64,000 nucleotides of DNA from an uncultured Clostridia bacterium (GCA_934177795.1 CAKPPS010000003.1:1-64000); one strand, 5' to 3'; shown: positions 51,943 to 61,388, counted from the first letter of the stretch. The notes: generated by a model from the letters alone, not told the origin. Numbers and translations: made by a program.

Positions 51943-52830
51943 ATGAATAAAATAATTGTAGAAGTTGGTTCAACATGTACTAAAGTGGATAGATTTGATG
52001 GGAATAATATAGAAAAACTAGAAGGAATTACAATACAATTTAAGAAACATTATAATGAAAGTAAATGCTTAAATGAAAGTGATGTAAAAAAATTAATAGA
52101 AAATATAAATGACTTAAAAAAGATATCAAAAGATATATATGTATGTGGTACAAGTATTTTTAGAAGTCTAAATGATATTGAAAAGGAAAAATTTCTAGAA
52201 AGATTTAAAAGAGAAACAGGATATAATTTTAATATAATTACACAAGAAAGTGAAAATGAATTAACAGTATTTGGAACGACTAGGTTTGTAAAAAATAAAG
52301 TTGGTGTTTTTATTGGTGGAGGAGGTTCTACAGAAATTGCGATATATGATAGAGGAATAGAAGAAAGTATTAATACGAAGGTTGGAGTTATAGATGTAAT
52401 GCAAAAATTTCCAGATTTGGCAGATGATTTTGCTACAACAGATTTAAAAACGGTAAAATCATTTATAAAAGAAAGACTAAATTTACCTATAGAAAAAGCT
52501 GATATATTAATATTGGCTGGAGGCGGACATGAAAAATTTGCTAGATATTCAGGAATAAAATATGAAGAAAATATTTTATATAAAGACAATGCTTCACCAA
52601 TTATGATGGATATTGAAACGAGAAAAAGAGAAACGGAAAGATATTATAAATCAATTTCTTTAAATGAAATAAGAAAAAGAGTTAAAGACCCTGAATGGTG
52701 GTATGCTACGAGAGCAATGAGCGCATTTGTTTTGGTAGTTGCAGAAGCAATAGGAGCCAAATATATTGTACCAACAGATATCGCAATGGTATATGGTATT
52801 TTGAATAGAGACAATTTGTGGTTGACATAG
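51943..52830 (+). CDS. Ppx/GppA phosphatase family protein
   Basis: Protein of 295 residues with the actin-like ATPase fold of exopolyphosphatase/pppGpp phosphatase: VEVGSTCTKVDRF phosphate loop 1, VCGTSIFRSL, QESENELTVFG and VFIGGGGSTEIAIYD as loop 2. The C-terminal HD-like domain of long Ppx is missing, so it is the short form. Substrate is polyphosphate or (p)ppGpp. ATG 51943 is used because GGAGGAGAAAG precedes it. Confidence 0.82.
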   Translation: MNKIIVEVGSTCTKVDRFDGNNIEKLEGITIQFKKHYNESKCLNESDVKKLIENINDLKKISKDIYVCGTSIFRSLNDIEKEKFLERFKRETGYNFNIITQESENELTVFGTTRFVKNKVGVFIGGGGSTEIAIYDRGIEESINTKVGVIDVMQKFPDLADDFATTDLKTVKSFIKERLNLPIEKADILILAGGGHEKFARYSGIKYEENILYKDNASPIMMDIETRKRETERYYKSISLNEIRKRVKDPEWWYATRAMSAFVLVVAEAIGAKYIVPTDIAMVYGILNRDNLWLT

Positions 52831-52966
52831 ATACGAGGAACATAGTAAAGTAGAATTGTCAAAAGCAAAAATTTTCTGTTAATATAATATGGGTATTTAG
52901 AGTAATCATCTACTCCAAATAACATATAAAAACAATTTATTAAATTAAAAGAAGGTGGTAAAATAA

Positions 52967-53497
52967 ATGAAAATCTTAATGGGAACAAAAAATCCAGGAA
53001 AAATAGAAGGTGCTAGACAAGCCTTTGAAAAATATTTTGAGAATGTAGAAATAGAAGGAATTTCAGTAGATTCAAATGTGGGTGAGCAACCAATAAATGA
53101 AGAAATACTTCAAGGAGCAAAAAATAGAGTAAAAAAATTAAAGGAATATGCTATAAATAATAATATAAAAGCAAATTTTTATATAGCTAGTGAAGCTGGA
53201 ATCACAGATTTATTAGGAGAGTGGTTAGATATAAATGCAGTAGTTATAGAAGATTTTAGTGGATATCAAAGCGTAGGAATAAGTCAAGGCTTTCCAATTC
53301 CAGATAAATATGTAGATGAAATAAAAGAAACAGAATTAGGAAAAGTTATGGATAAAATATTTAGTGAAAAAGGATTAGGCAAAGGAAAAGGCGGAATAAG
53401 TTTTTTAACAAAAGATGAAGTATCAAGAATTGATTTAACTAAAAGTGCTTTCATAATGGCTCTAACAAAGCATATTAATGGAAGTATATGGAGATAA
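52967..53497 (+). CDS. Inosine/xanthosine triphosphatase, DUF84/YjjX family
   Basis: Protein of 176 residues: MGTKNPGKIEGARQAFEKYF start, GISVDSNVGEQPINEEILQG, SEAGITDLLGEWLDINAVV and GKGKGGISFLTKDEVSR. These match the non-canonical purine NTPase DUF84 family, a Ham1-like fold that clears ITP and XTP. With the broken Ham1 gene at 14822 it may be the remaining house-cleaning enzyme of this kind in view. Confidence 0.83.
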   Translation: MKILMGTKNPGKIEGARQAFEKYFENVEIEGISVDSNVGEQPINEEILQGAKNRVKKLKEYAINNNIKANFYIASEAGITDLLGEWLDINAVVIEDFSGYQSVGISQGFPIPDKYVDEIKETELGKVMDKIFSEKGLGKGKGGISFLTKDEVSRIDLTKSAFIMALTKHINGSIWR

Positions 53498-53599
53498 TTA
53501 TATTGACATTAGTATTTATTAATTTGTGATACGAAGAATAAAGCTTGAGAAATTATAATAATATTGGGTAGAATTATTAGTTAGACTATGAAAAGTGAA

Positions 53600-53636
53600 A
53601 AGAGAGGTTAATTTAATAGAATCAACCTTTCTTTAT
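53600..53636 (+). terminator. Terminator after the DUF84 gene
   Basis: AGAGAGGTT-AATT pairs with AATC-AACCTTTCT around TAATAG, followed by a T-rich tract. Confidence 0.5.
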
Positions 53637-53686
53637 TTTATACACTAGGAAAGTGATACTTTCCTAGTATATAAAAAGTTACAATT
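53637..53686 (+). repeat. Dispersed hairpin repeat, copy C
   Basis: CACTAGGAAAGT-GAT-ACTTTCCTAGTA forms a hairpin with the same three-base loop as copy B, followed by TATAAAAAGTTACAATT. Same orientation as copy B. Confidence 0.7.
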
Positions 53687-53743
53687 GCTAGCCATTTTAG
53701 ATTTTCTTATTTTAATTGAAAACTCAAATCGAGAGAGAACAGA

Positions 53744-55151
53744 TCAAAGATACTTAGATAATTCATAAATTGCTTGAGCATAAATTTTACAAGTTAGCAT
53801 TAATTTATCGATGTCAACAAATTCGTTAGATTGATGACACATATCAATATCTCCAGGAAAATTAGCACCAAAAGAAATACAATTATTAAAGGCTCTAGCG
53901 TAAGTTGCACCACCTATAGCAATAGGGTTATAATTGGAGTTAGTAATTTTATTAAATATATTACAAAGAGTTTTTACTAAGTAATTATCTTTAGAAATAT
54001 ATAAAGGTTCCTGCTTTCCGGGCAGTATAAGTTTCTAATGAATATTTGTCGCAATGAAAATTAATTGAATTTATTAAAGTATCAATTGGTGTACTTATAG
54101 GAATACGTAAATTAATACCTATTTGGAAATAATTTTCATAAAATTTAAAATGACCAACATTTAGAGTGAGATTTCCAGATTCATCTTTACAGTTAATATC
54201 TAAGGATTCACCATTAAATTCAGTATTAATGTTTTTCTCGAAAAATTCAAACAATTGAATTTTATACCCAAAATGACTAAAAATTCTATTAAGTAAAATT
54301 ATCATCGGAGAAATTGCATTTTTTCCTAATTCAGGATGTGCAGAGTGTGCTTGAATTCCTCTCGAATGTAGGAGAATAGAATTTTCGTTGATAGAATAAT
54401 TTATATCAAATTTTAAATTTTGAACTTCTTCATCAATTAGTTTTATAATATCGGATAAATTAATTCTGGAATTATCAATATTAAGTGTAACATCACATTT
54501 TTTAGGAACAACATTAATAGCGTTATTATTACAATCAATATTGGAAATTTTAATTGGTAAATTCATATATTTATTATAATTATCTTTAATATAAATTGTA
54601 CAAATTCCTTTTTCAGCATAAATACAAGGAAAGCTGGCATCAGGACTAAAACTGATATCAGGTAATTCTTCAATTTCTTTATAATGTTTTATACATTTCC
54701 ATGATTTTTCTTCATTAATACCCAAAATTAGACGAACCCTGCAATTAATTTCTGTATTATCTTTAATAGCTTTCATTGCAAATAATGAGGCTATTACAGG
54801 ACTTTTATCGTCTATAGCTCCTCGACCAAATATTTTATTATCTTTTAATGTTGCTTTAAAAGGTGGTGTGTTCCAACCATCACCAGCTGGTACGACATCT
54901 AAATGTCCAATTATCCCTAAAAGTTTATTTCCTTTTCCGAATTCTATGTAGCCACAATAACCATCGAGATTTTTAGTTTTAAAACCTAATTTAGAGCCTA
55001 ATTTTAAAATATAATCCAAAGCGTTTTTGGCATCTTCTCCAAAAGGCATATCAATATTATCAGTTTCTTTGGAAATGCTAGGAATATTTATAAGATTACA
55101 AGTTTCTAATATAATTTCATTTTTAAAATTATCAATATATTTTTCAAACAT
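53744..55151 (-). pseudogene. pepV: PepV-type M20 dipeptidase, frameshifted near its end
   Basis: On the minus strand, ETCNLINIPSISKE, IGHLDVVPAGDGW (metal His-Asp), GRGAIDDKSPVIASLFAM and INEEKSWKCIKHY (catalytic Glu) identify a zinc dipeptidase of the PepV/M20 type. The frame ends at 53991, but another frame carries on from QEPLYISKDNYLVKTL through AIGGATYARAFNNCISFG to a stop at 53744. One extra G at about 54015 accounts for it. The repaired length of about 469 residues is normal. PepV cleaves dipeptides in the cytoplasm. Confidence 0.82.
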
Positions 55152-55315
55152 AAATAAGTACCTCCTCAGAACAATTATAGTATGTTATATGTAATATATC
55201 AATAATTAAAATTAATTATATAAGTATTTAAATTAGTTATAATTTGATATATAATATGTATATGAAATTTTTAAATAGAAAAGAATTAAATCAATAAAAT
55301 TGCAGGAGAAATAAT

Positions 55316-56761
55316 ATGGAAAGTTCGATAAAAAATAAATTGATATTTGACATTGAAATTAATGAAGAAAACTCAAAAATTTTTTCAGATATTGAAAAAG
55401 AGCAATTAGCAGCAGAAAACGAACTCAAAAAAATACATGAAGAATATTCAGAAAATATAAAAACTTTAGAAAAAATCACCTCTAATTGTGATAAAATGGA
55501 TTATATTTTAGCTATATGCAGTGGAAGCATTTGTGGAATGCTTGATATATTTCTAGTAAGAAAACCTGGCAAATCAAAATTTGAAGAAATAACAGATAAA
55601 TGGTTTGAAGATAGAACTAAAGATTTTGCAAAGATATGTGGCTGGAATAGTGATAATAATTCAATAAAATCAGCTATAAAATATTTAGAGAAGAAATTTA
55701 AAATTCCTTATGATCAAAGAGGAGCAGGTGATGCAGCGAGTTGGGTTTTTGACTTGACTCCCAAAAATCATCATTTTAAATCGTTAGCACATAATCCAAC
55801 ATTACTTGGATTATATTTTTCAATTTTGAATCAATTTACTAATATATCTAATTTTGTTACCAATGGAGAATTGATTTCGCTTGAAAAAGCAGATGAAAAA
55901 TTTGAATTGAGAGGAACAGATATTCCGAGCAAATTTTTTTGTGCTTTTGTGAATTGGTTTGGACATCTAATATCTGATTTATCTGGTTCGTCAAGCAGTA
56001 TGGGACGAGGCATGGGGATACCTTCGCCTTTCTGGAGTTGGACTAATGATGTTATCGCAATAAAAAGAAATTTAAAGATACCAGTTGCAGAATTTGATAA
56101 AATAATTAATGAACTTGCACTTAATATATATTTAAAAGGATATGATGTGAGATTTCAAACTATACAAATAGTTCCAGTGTTTATTAATGAATTAATAGTT
56201 AGATTTACATATTCAGTAAGACGATTATTACAATATTTAATTAAAAATGAAAAAGGTGATGTAAATTTTTCTATGATTTGGAAAAGTTGTGAGCCTTTTT
56301 CAAATGCAACAGTAAAAAGAATGTTAACAGTGGCACATAGCACATTTTGCCTGTTAGATATAAGTGAAGCTATGATTCAAGGATTTGCAAAAGGAGCGGG
56401 AAGTTTTAATATTTCAGAATGTGTGATGAACTTAAATATTATTGGTATTGGAAGATTTTCGGTATCATTGTATGATGAATTTAATCGTAAGATAGACAAA
56501 GATAAAATACAAAAAGATATAAGATATTTAAGTGCCAAGGAAGTAATTATTAATGATTATATAGAAGGATTAAAAGAGTTAGCAAATATATATAATGATA
56601 GTAATTTAACAAATTTTGTTAATGATTTTAAAAATAGTGATTTATATATAAATGCTTTTCAAAAATCGGTATTATTGGCAGAAAAAAGAAATGTTGATAA
56701 TAATAAAATATTAAAAAATAAAACAAGTATTGATAACTATTTTACTGGAGGTAATAACTAA
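55316..56761 (+). CDS. Unknown protein, first gene of a two-gene membrane system
   Basis: Protein of 481 residues. An N-terminal coiled coil (residues 15-50, IEKEQLAAENELKKIHEEYS) is followed by a hydrophobic piece (YILAICSGSICGMLDIFLV), then YDQRGAGDAASWVFDLTPKN, HHFKSLAHNPTLLGLYFSIL and a Ser/Gly-rich loop SGSSSSMGRGMGIPSPFW. A long, mildly hydrophobic helical region follows. No enzyme motif is recognised. The next gene starts two bases after its stop behind a GGAGGT, so the two act together. It might be a sensor or partner of that pore-like protein. Confidence 0.6.
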   Translation: MESSIKNKLIFDIEINEENSKIFSDIEKEQLAAENELKKIHEEYSENIKTLEKITSNCDKMDYILAICSGSICGMLDIFLVRKPGKSKFEEITDKWFEDRTKDFAKICGWNSDNNSIKSAIKYLEKKFKIPYDQRGAGDAASWVFDLTPKNHHFKSLAHNPTLLGLYFSILNQFTNISNFVTNGELISLEKADEKFELRGTDIPSKFFCAFVNWFGHLISDLSGSSSSMGRGMGIPSPFWSWTNDVIAIKRNLKIPVAEFDKIINELALNIYLKGYDVRFQTIQIVPVFINELIVRFTYSVRRLLQYLIKNEKGDVNFSMIWKSCEPFSNATVKRMLTVAHSTFCLLDISEAMIQGFAKGAGSFNISECVMNLNIIGIGRFSVSLYDEFNRKIDKDKIQKDIRYLSAKEVIINDYIEGLKELANIYNDSNLTNFVNDFKNSDLYINAFQKSVLLAEKRNVDNNKILKNKTSIDNYFTGGNN

Positions 56762-56762
56762 T

Positions 56763-57866
56763 ATGTGGAAAAAATCAAAACTAAAAATTATGAAAGACAA
56801 AATCCTGGATGTAATCAAAAAAACTAATGAATATATCGAAAAACTTGGAGAGAACACAAACGATTTGTATAATACATTAAACAATATTCAAGATAAATTT
56901 GATGAAATTCGCAATATTCCTCAAGATAAAAAATTAGAGTATGAAGAAATAAAAAAGATTAAATTAGACTGGAGACAACAAGTCCAAAAAATAGAAGATG
57001 CTTATAAAGCAAATATTGCAAAAAATACAGGCTTAGGTGTTGTTGGAACAGGAGTAGGAATTAGTGTAGTAACACTTGGCCCAACTGCTGCAATGGGTGT
57101 TGCTACAACGTTTGGAGTAGCATCAACAGGAACGGCAATTTCTACTTTAAGTGGAGCAGCAGCAACAAATGCAGCACTTGCTTGGCTTGGAGGGGGAACA
57201 TTAGCTACTGGAGGAGGTGGAATTGTTGCTGGAAAAGTATTTTTAGCTTTAGCCGGCCCTATTGGATGGAGTATAGCAGGAGCAACGGTTTTAGTAAGTG
57301 GTGTCCTTTTCTGGAGGACAAAAAGCAAACAAAAATGTATCGAAAATATTTTTTATATAATAAGTGAAAGAGATGAAAGAAAATATAAATTAGCAATTGT
57401 TGAATTAAAGGAACGTATAAATAGAATAATTTCTGAGAATGAACAGCTTAATACTGCAATTGAAAGAATAAAAACTTTTGGAAGTTATTACAACAAAATG
57501 TCCGAAGCACAACAATATGAATTAGGAAGCTATGTAAATCTAATGTCATCATCAACACAGCTATTAGTTAATCCAATTCATGGATTACAACAACAATATA
57601 CAGATGAAGACTTTAATAAATATATTGAAAATAGCAAAGATAATAAAAAAATAGTATTATACAGAAAATATAAAAATTTAATCATTTATTTAGCAAATTT
57701 ACTTTATAAAATAGAATTAGAAGAAAAAGATAAAAAATTATTATTTAAAACATTAAGAAAGAATAAAGAAATGTTAAAAGATATGGGAATCTCAAGAAAA
57801 GAATTTGATATAGACTTATTTAATATTATTTTTGATGTATTAAAGTATAAATATAAATTAGAATAA
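56763..57866 (+). CDS. Unknown protein with a glycine/alanine-rich membrane-insertion segment
   Basis: Protein of 367 residues. An N-terminal coiled coil (residues 8-85) leads into an 85-residue Gly/Ala-rich hydrophobic segment with glycine-zipper spacing (GLGVVGTGVGISVVTLGPTA, FGVASTGTAISTLSGAAATN, WLGGGTLATGGGGIVAGKVF). A Lys/Arg cluster and a second coiled coil and helical domain follow. The layout recalls alpha-helical pore formers, whose hydrophobic hairpin is shielded until triggered. No signal peptide is present, so action is from inside the cell. ATG 56763 is used for its GGAGGT. Confidence 0.62.
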   Translation: MWKKSKLKIMKDKILDVIKKTNEYIEKLGENTNDLYNTLNNIQDKFDEIRNIPQDKKLEYEEIKKIKLDWRQQVQKIEDAYKANIAKNTGLGVVGTGVGISVVTLGPTAAMGVATTFGVASTGTAISTLSGAAATNAALAWLGGGTLATGGGGIVAGKVFLALAGPIGWSIAGATVLVSGVLFWRTKSKQKCIENIFYIISERDERKYKLAIVELKERINRIISENEQLNTAIERIKTFGSYYNKMSEAQQYELGSYVNLMSSSTQLLVNPIHGLQQQYTDEDFNKYIENSKDNKKIVLYRKYKNLIIYLANLLYKIELEEKDKKLLFKTLRKNKEMLKDMGISRKEFDIDLFNIIFDVLKYKYKLE

Positions 57867-57909
57867 TAAATAATATAATATAGAGGAGAAAAAATTTAAG
57901 GAGAAAGTT

Positions 57910-58476
57910 ATGGGGATATGTGCAATTTTACTTTTAGGAATAGGATTAGCAATGGATGCCTTTGCAGTGTCAATATGTAAAGGTCTTGCTATGAAAAAAA
58001 TGAATTGGAAAAATGCAATTATTATTGCTCTATATTTTGGAATGTTTCAAGCAGTGATGCCTATAATAGGATACTTTTTAGGAACAACTTTTGAAAGTTT
58101 AGTAACAACATTTGATCATTGGATTGCATTTATATTATTATTATTAATTGGTGGAAGCATGATAAAAGAATCTTTTGACAATGAAGATGAAAAGAAAAAT
58201 GATAAAATCGATTTCAAAACAATGACAGCACTAGCACTTGCAACAAGTATTGATGCTTTAGCTATAGGTATAACATTTGCATTTCTTGATGTTAATGTAA
58301 CTTTAGCAGTGTCTATAATTGGAATTATAACATTTATTATTTCAGTTTGTGGTGTTAAAATAGGTAATAAATTTGGAGACAAATACCAAAATAAAGCAGA
58401 ATTAATGGGAGGAATTATATTAGTGTTATTAGGAATAAAAATATTGCTAGAACATTTAGGAATAATAGGTTTTTAA
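57910..58476 (+). CDS. mntP: Manganese efflux pump MntP
   Basis: Protein of 188 residues with six helices in two repeats. The repeated motif is in helix 1 ([19 protein letters not shown]) and helix 4 ([19 protein letters not shown]), each with the metal-handling Asp. MntP exports Mn(II). No yybP-ykoY riboswitch is seen in the 43 bases upstream; AAGGAGAAAG serves the ATG. Confidence 0.92.
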   Translation: MGICAILLLGIGLAMDAFAVSICKGLAMKKMNWKNAIIIALYFGMFQAVMPIIGYFLGTTFESLVTTFDHWIAFILLLLIGGSMIKESFDNEDEKKNDKIDFKTMTALALATSIDALAIGITFAFLDVNVTLAVSIIGIITFIISVCGVKIGNKFGDKYQNKAELMGGIILVLLGIKILLEHLGIIGF

Positions 58477-58494
58477 AAAATTCTACAAAAAACA

Positions 58495-58525
58495 TTGACT
58501 TTGAGTTAACTCCAAGTGATATATA
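58495..58525 (+). promoter_or_regulatory. MerR-type promoter and operator
   Basis: TTGACT (58495-58500) and TATATA (58520-58525) are separated by 19 bases, the stretched spacing used by MerR activators. The spacer holds the dyad CTTTGAGTTAACTCCAAG (58499-58516), nearly palindromic. It drives the CMD-cupin gene, and a merR relic lies at 59362. Confidence 0.75.
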
Positions 58526-58600
58526 TAACTAGAACTAAAGTAATAATTTATTAAAATTATGCTTAAAAGTATTAAATAAAAGATTTAAGGAGGTTTTATT

Positions 58601-59344
58601 ATGGAAAAACAAACAGCAGGTAGAGAAAATCTAGGAGAATTGGCACCAAAATTTGCAGAATTAAATGATGATGTATTATTTGGTGAAGTGTGGTCAAGAG
58701 AGGATAAAATGTCTTTGAGAGATAGAAGTATGATAACAATATCAGCTTTAATGGCACAAGGTTTGTTTCCTCAATTAAAATCACATTTTATACTAGGAAA
58801 AAAACATGGAGTAACAAAACAGGAGGCAATAGAAATTGTAACACAATTAGCATTTTATTGTGGCTGGCCAAAAGCGTGGAGTGCATTTTCATTAATTCAA
58901 GAAGTTTATAGTGATGAAAAAATCCAAGAAGAGCATGGAGGAATTTTTGGACAAGGAGAACCAAATGTGAATTTTGCACAATATTTTATTGGAAATTCAT
59001 ATTTAAAACCACTAACAAATCCAAAAGAAACAAGTGTATTTATGGCAAATGTAACATTTGAGCCAAAATGTAGAAATAATTGGCATATACATCATAGTAG
59101 TAATGGTGGTGGTCAAATTTTAATTTGTGTTGATGGTGAAGGTTGGTATCAAGAGGAAGGAAAAGAAGCTAGAAGATTAAAACCAGGAGATATTGTTACA
59201 ATTCCAGCAAATGTAAAACATTGGCATGGAGCAACAGCAAAATCATGGTTTAGTCATATTGCCGTTGAAGTACCAGGAGAAAATACTTCAAATGAATGGT
59301 GTGAAAAAGTTACAGATGAGGAATATAATAAATTACCAGAATAA
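58601..59344 (+). CDS. Carboxymuconolactone decarboxylase-like / cupin fusion protein
   Basis: Protein of 247 residues. Residues 20-105 form an AhpD-like CMD domain (LRDRSMITISALMAQGLFPQ, KQEAIEIVTQLAFYCGWPKA) that lacks the CxxC pair of peroxidatic AhpD. Residues 125-235 form a cupin (NNWHIHHSSNGGGQILIC, LKPGDIVTIPANVKHWHGA) with the metal-binding His set. Such fusions are typical of MerR-controlled aldehyde/redox stress loci. AAGGAGG precedes the ATG. Confidence 0.87.
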   Translation: MEKQTAGRENLGELAPKFAELNDDVLFGEVWSREDKMSLRDRSMITISALMAQGLFPQLKSHFILGKKHGVTKQEAIEIVTQLAFYCGWPKAWSAFSLIQEVYSDEKIQEEHGGIFGQGEPNVNFAQYFIGNSYLKPLTNPKETSVFMANVTFEPKCRNNWHIHHSSNGGGQILICVDGEGWYQEEGKEARRLKPGDIVTIPANVKHWHGATAKSWFSHIAVEVPGENTSNEWCEKVTDEEYNKLPE

Positions 59345-59361
59345 AATTTTGGGGAATAAAA

Positions 59362-59541
59362 ATGACAATAGCAGAAGTAGGAAAAAAATATAATTTAACA
59401 CCAGATACATTAAGATATTATGAAAGAATAGGTTTGCTTACAAATATACCTAGAAATGCAAGAGGAATAAGATTAAACTATAAAATTAAACTTTATAATG
59501 AAATAGAGCAAGGCAAAAGAAAAGATTTTACGGAGGAGTGA
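59362..59541 (+). pseudogene. MerR-family regulator with in-frame internal deletion
   Basis: 59 codons. MTIAEVGKKYNLTPDTLRYY and ERIGLLTNIPRNARGIR give the complete winged helix-turn-helix; this then jumps directly to LNYKIKLYNEIEQGKRKDFT, the C-terminal tail of NmlR/AdhR-like MerR proteins. Some 60 codons of effector and dimer helix are gone without a frame break. It may still bind DNA weakly but cannot dimerise normally. Confidence 0.75.
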
Positions 59542-59549
59542 AAGTAAAT

Positions 59550-60041
59550 ATGGAAAATAATAAAAAATTAGTTGTATATTATTCATATACAGGACATACA
59601 AAAATGATTGCAGAAAGCATTCAAAAAAAATTAGGATGTGATATTCTAGAAATAAAACCAGTAAAACCGTACTTAACAGATTATCAAACAGTAGTAGATG
59701 AAGAACAAAATAGTGAAAGTTCAAATAAAACACCGGAAATTGAAAAAATAGACAAGGATTTAGGACAATATGAAGAAATAATTATCGGAAGTCCTGTGTG
59801 GTGGTATACAATTGCCCCAGTAATTAGAACATTTTTAAAGGAAAATGATTTATCTGAAAAAATAATAAAACCGTATGCGACAAATGCTGGTTGGCTTGGA
59901 AAAACTTTTGAGGAGATAAAAAGATTATGTCCAAATTCAAAAGTGGAAAAAGGAATGAATATTGTGTATACATCTAATTATCATGAAAATCAATTAGTTA
60001 CATCTCCAGATGAAATTGATGAATGGATATATAGTTTATAA
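59550..60041 (+). CDS. Flavodoxin
   Basis: Protein of 163 residues with the FMN phosphate loop SYTGHTKMIA, PVWWYTIAPVIRTFL for the ring-binding loop and TNAGWLGKTFEEI. It belongs to the flavodoxin_4 type electron carriers that often sit beside MerR/CMD-cupin genes. ATG 59550 is chosen; a GTG at 59538 overlaps GGAGGAG. Probably in one transcript with the CMD-cupin gene. Confidence 0.85.
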   Translation: MENNKKLVVYYSYTGHTKMIAESIQKKLGCDILEIKPVKPYLTDYQTVVDEEQNSESSNKTPEIEKIDKDLGQYEEIIIGSPVWWYTIAPVIRTFLKENDLSEKIIKPYATNAGWLGKTFEEIKRLCPNSKVEKGMNIVYTSNYHENQLVTSPDEIDEWIYSL

Positions 60042-60182
60042 TGAACTTTTTAAAATATAGAATTGCTAAATCATTTTATATTGTATATAATAAAAAAGAA
60101 TTATTAGAAATTGTATAGTAACAAAACAAATATTAAAGAAATAAAAAATGATATAAATAAAAACCAATATAGGGAGCAAACT

Positions 60183-61388
60183 ATGAAAAGATTATTAAGG
60201 ATAAGTCTGAATTCTGCAATATTTTCACTAATACCAATATTATCATGGTTTATTTTAGGATTAATTGTAGATAAGAATTTAGTTAATGTATTTACACTAA
60301 CATATCCATTACAATTTATATGGGCACTAATTAAAAGCATATTTGCTACAGGTGCTAACTTACATAAAGAAAAAGATAAAAATGATAATGCAGTATTATC
60401 AGGTATGACGGCTGGAATAGTGGTAGGTTTTATTATTTTTGGAATAGTTGCGATAAATGTAAGAAAATATATAGAATTTATGAATATGGACTATGAGATT
60501 TATAAAGAATTTACTTTATATTCTGTTTGGGCATTATATATAAGATTAGTATTTGCTATTGGAATAGAAAAATTGTATTTTGAAGGAAAAGAAAAATTAG
60601 CTAATAAGTATTGTATACAATTAAATTTATTAAATTTTATAGTATTAATATTATCTGCAATAGTATTCAAAGATAAAATGCAGATTGTAGTAAGTACATT
60701 AATAGTAATATTAATATATACTTTATATGTTATAATAAAACAATACAAAACATTTAAATTTGAAATTGATATATTTAAATGTTTCAAATATGAATCAGTT
60801 GAGATATGTAATAATATATTGTTTTTTTTAATACTTCTATTTGGGCTAAGTAATGCATTACAATTTGGAGAAAAATATGTAGTAGCTTTAAATTTTGTGA
60901 CATTAATAACAGATACACAGTGGGATGCATTTGAAGCCATAAAAACAGTTGCAAAAATAGATATAAGTAAAAATATATTTAATTATAAAATTCATAAAAC
61001 AAATGCATATAAATTATGTTGTATTTTAGTTACAACTACTTTTATTATGCTAATAGTTTCTTTAAAATATTATGATTTAGATTTAAAAGTTACAGCTATA
61101 TATTTGTCTTTTGAACTAGTTAATTTTGTAATTTATCCGATATATAGTATAAAAACAAGTTATTTACAATTAGAAAAATATGAAGTACAAGCAACATCAA
61201 ATAAATTATTAGCAGGAATATTAAGAATGATAGTATCATTAGTAAAAACACCATATTGTACGGGAATAGGGCAAATGACATCATCAATGTACCAGTTTGT
61301 TACTATAAATATGATATTCAATAAGAATTTCAAAGTTAATAAAAAAGGAATTGTAATAAAAAGAAATAGCAATAAAATAAACGAATAA
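60183..61388 (+). CDS. MATE-like multi-pass transporter
   Basis: Protein of 401 residues with about ten hydrophobic helices (SAIFSLIPILSWFILGLIVD, YPLQFIWALIKSIFATGANL, LTDTQ-like TLITDTQWDAFEAIKTVAKI). Topology and the pairing of N- and C-terminal bundles recall MATE/polysaccharide-flippase proteins, although it is short for the family (usually 440-460) and a key cation-binding Asp is not evident. GGGAG lies eight bases before ATG 60183. The substrate is unknown. Confidence 0.6.
   Translation: MKRLLRISLNSAIFSLIPILSWFILGLIVDKNLVNVFTLTYPLQFIWALIKSIFATGANLHKEKDKNDNAVLSGMTAGIVVGFIIFGIVAINVRKYIEFMNMDYEIYKEFTLYSVWALYIRLVFAIGIEKLYFEGKEKLANKYCIQLNLLNFIVLILSAIVFKDKMQIVVSTLIVILIYTLYVIIKQYKTFKFEIDIFKCFKYESVEICNNILFFLILLFGLSNALQFGEKYVVALNFVTLITDTQWDAFEAIKTVAKIDISKNIFNYKIHKTNAYKLCCILVTTTFIMLIVSLKYYDLDLKVTAIYLSFELVNFVIYPIYSIKTSYLQLEKYEVQATSNKLLAGILRMIVSLVKTPYCTGIGQMTSSMYQFVTINMIFNKNFKVNKKGIVIKRNSNKINE

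Noticed and set aside
52050..52589. 179-codon minus-strand frame in the Ppx/GppA gene
   Set aside because: Shadow of a strongly supported plus-strand gene.
57002..57328. Pro/Ala-rich minus-strand frame
   Set aside because: It is the complement of the Gly/Ala-rich segment of the gene at 56763, with no ribosome binding site.
57867..57909. Manganese riboswitch before mntP
   Set aside because: Only 43 bases separate the genes and no paired structure of that class is visible.
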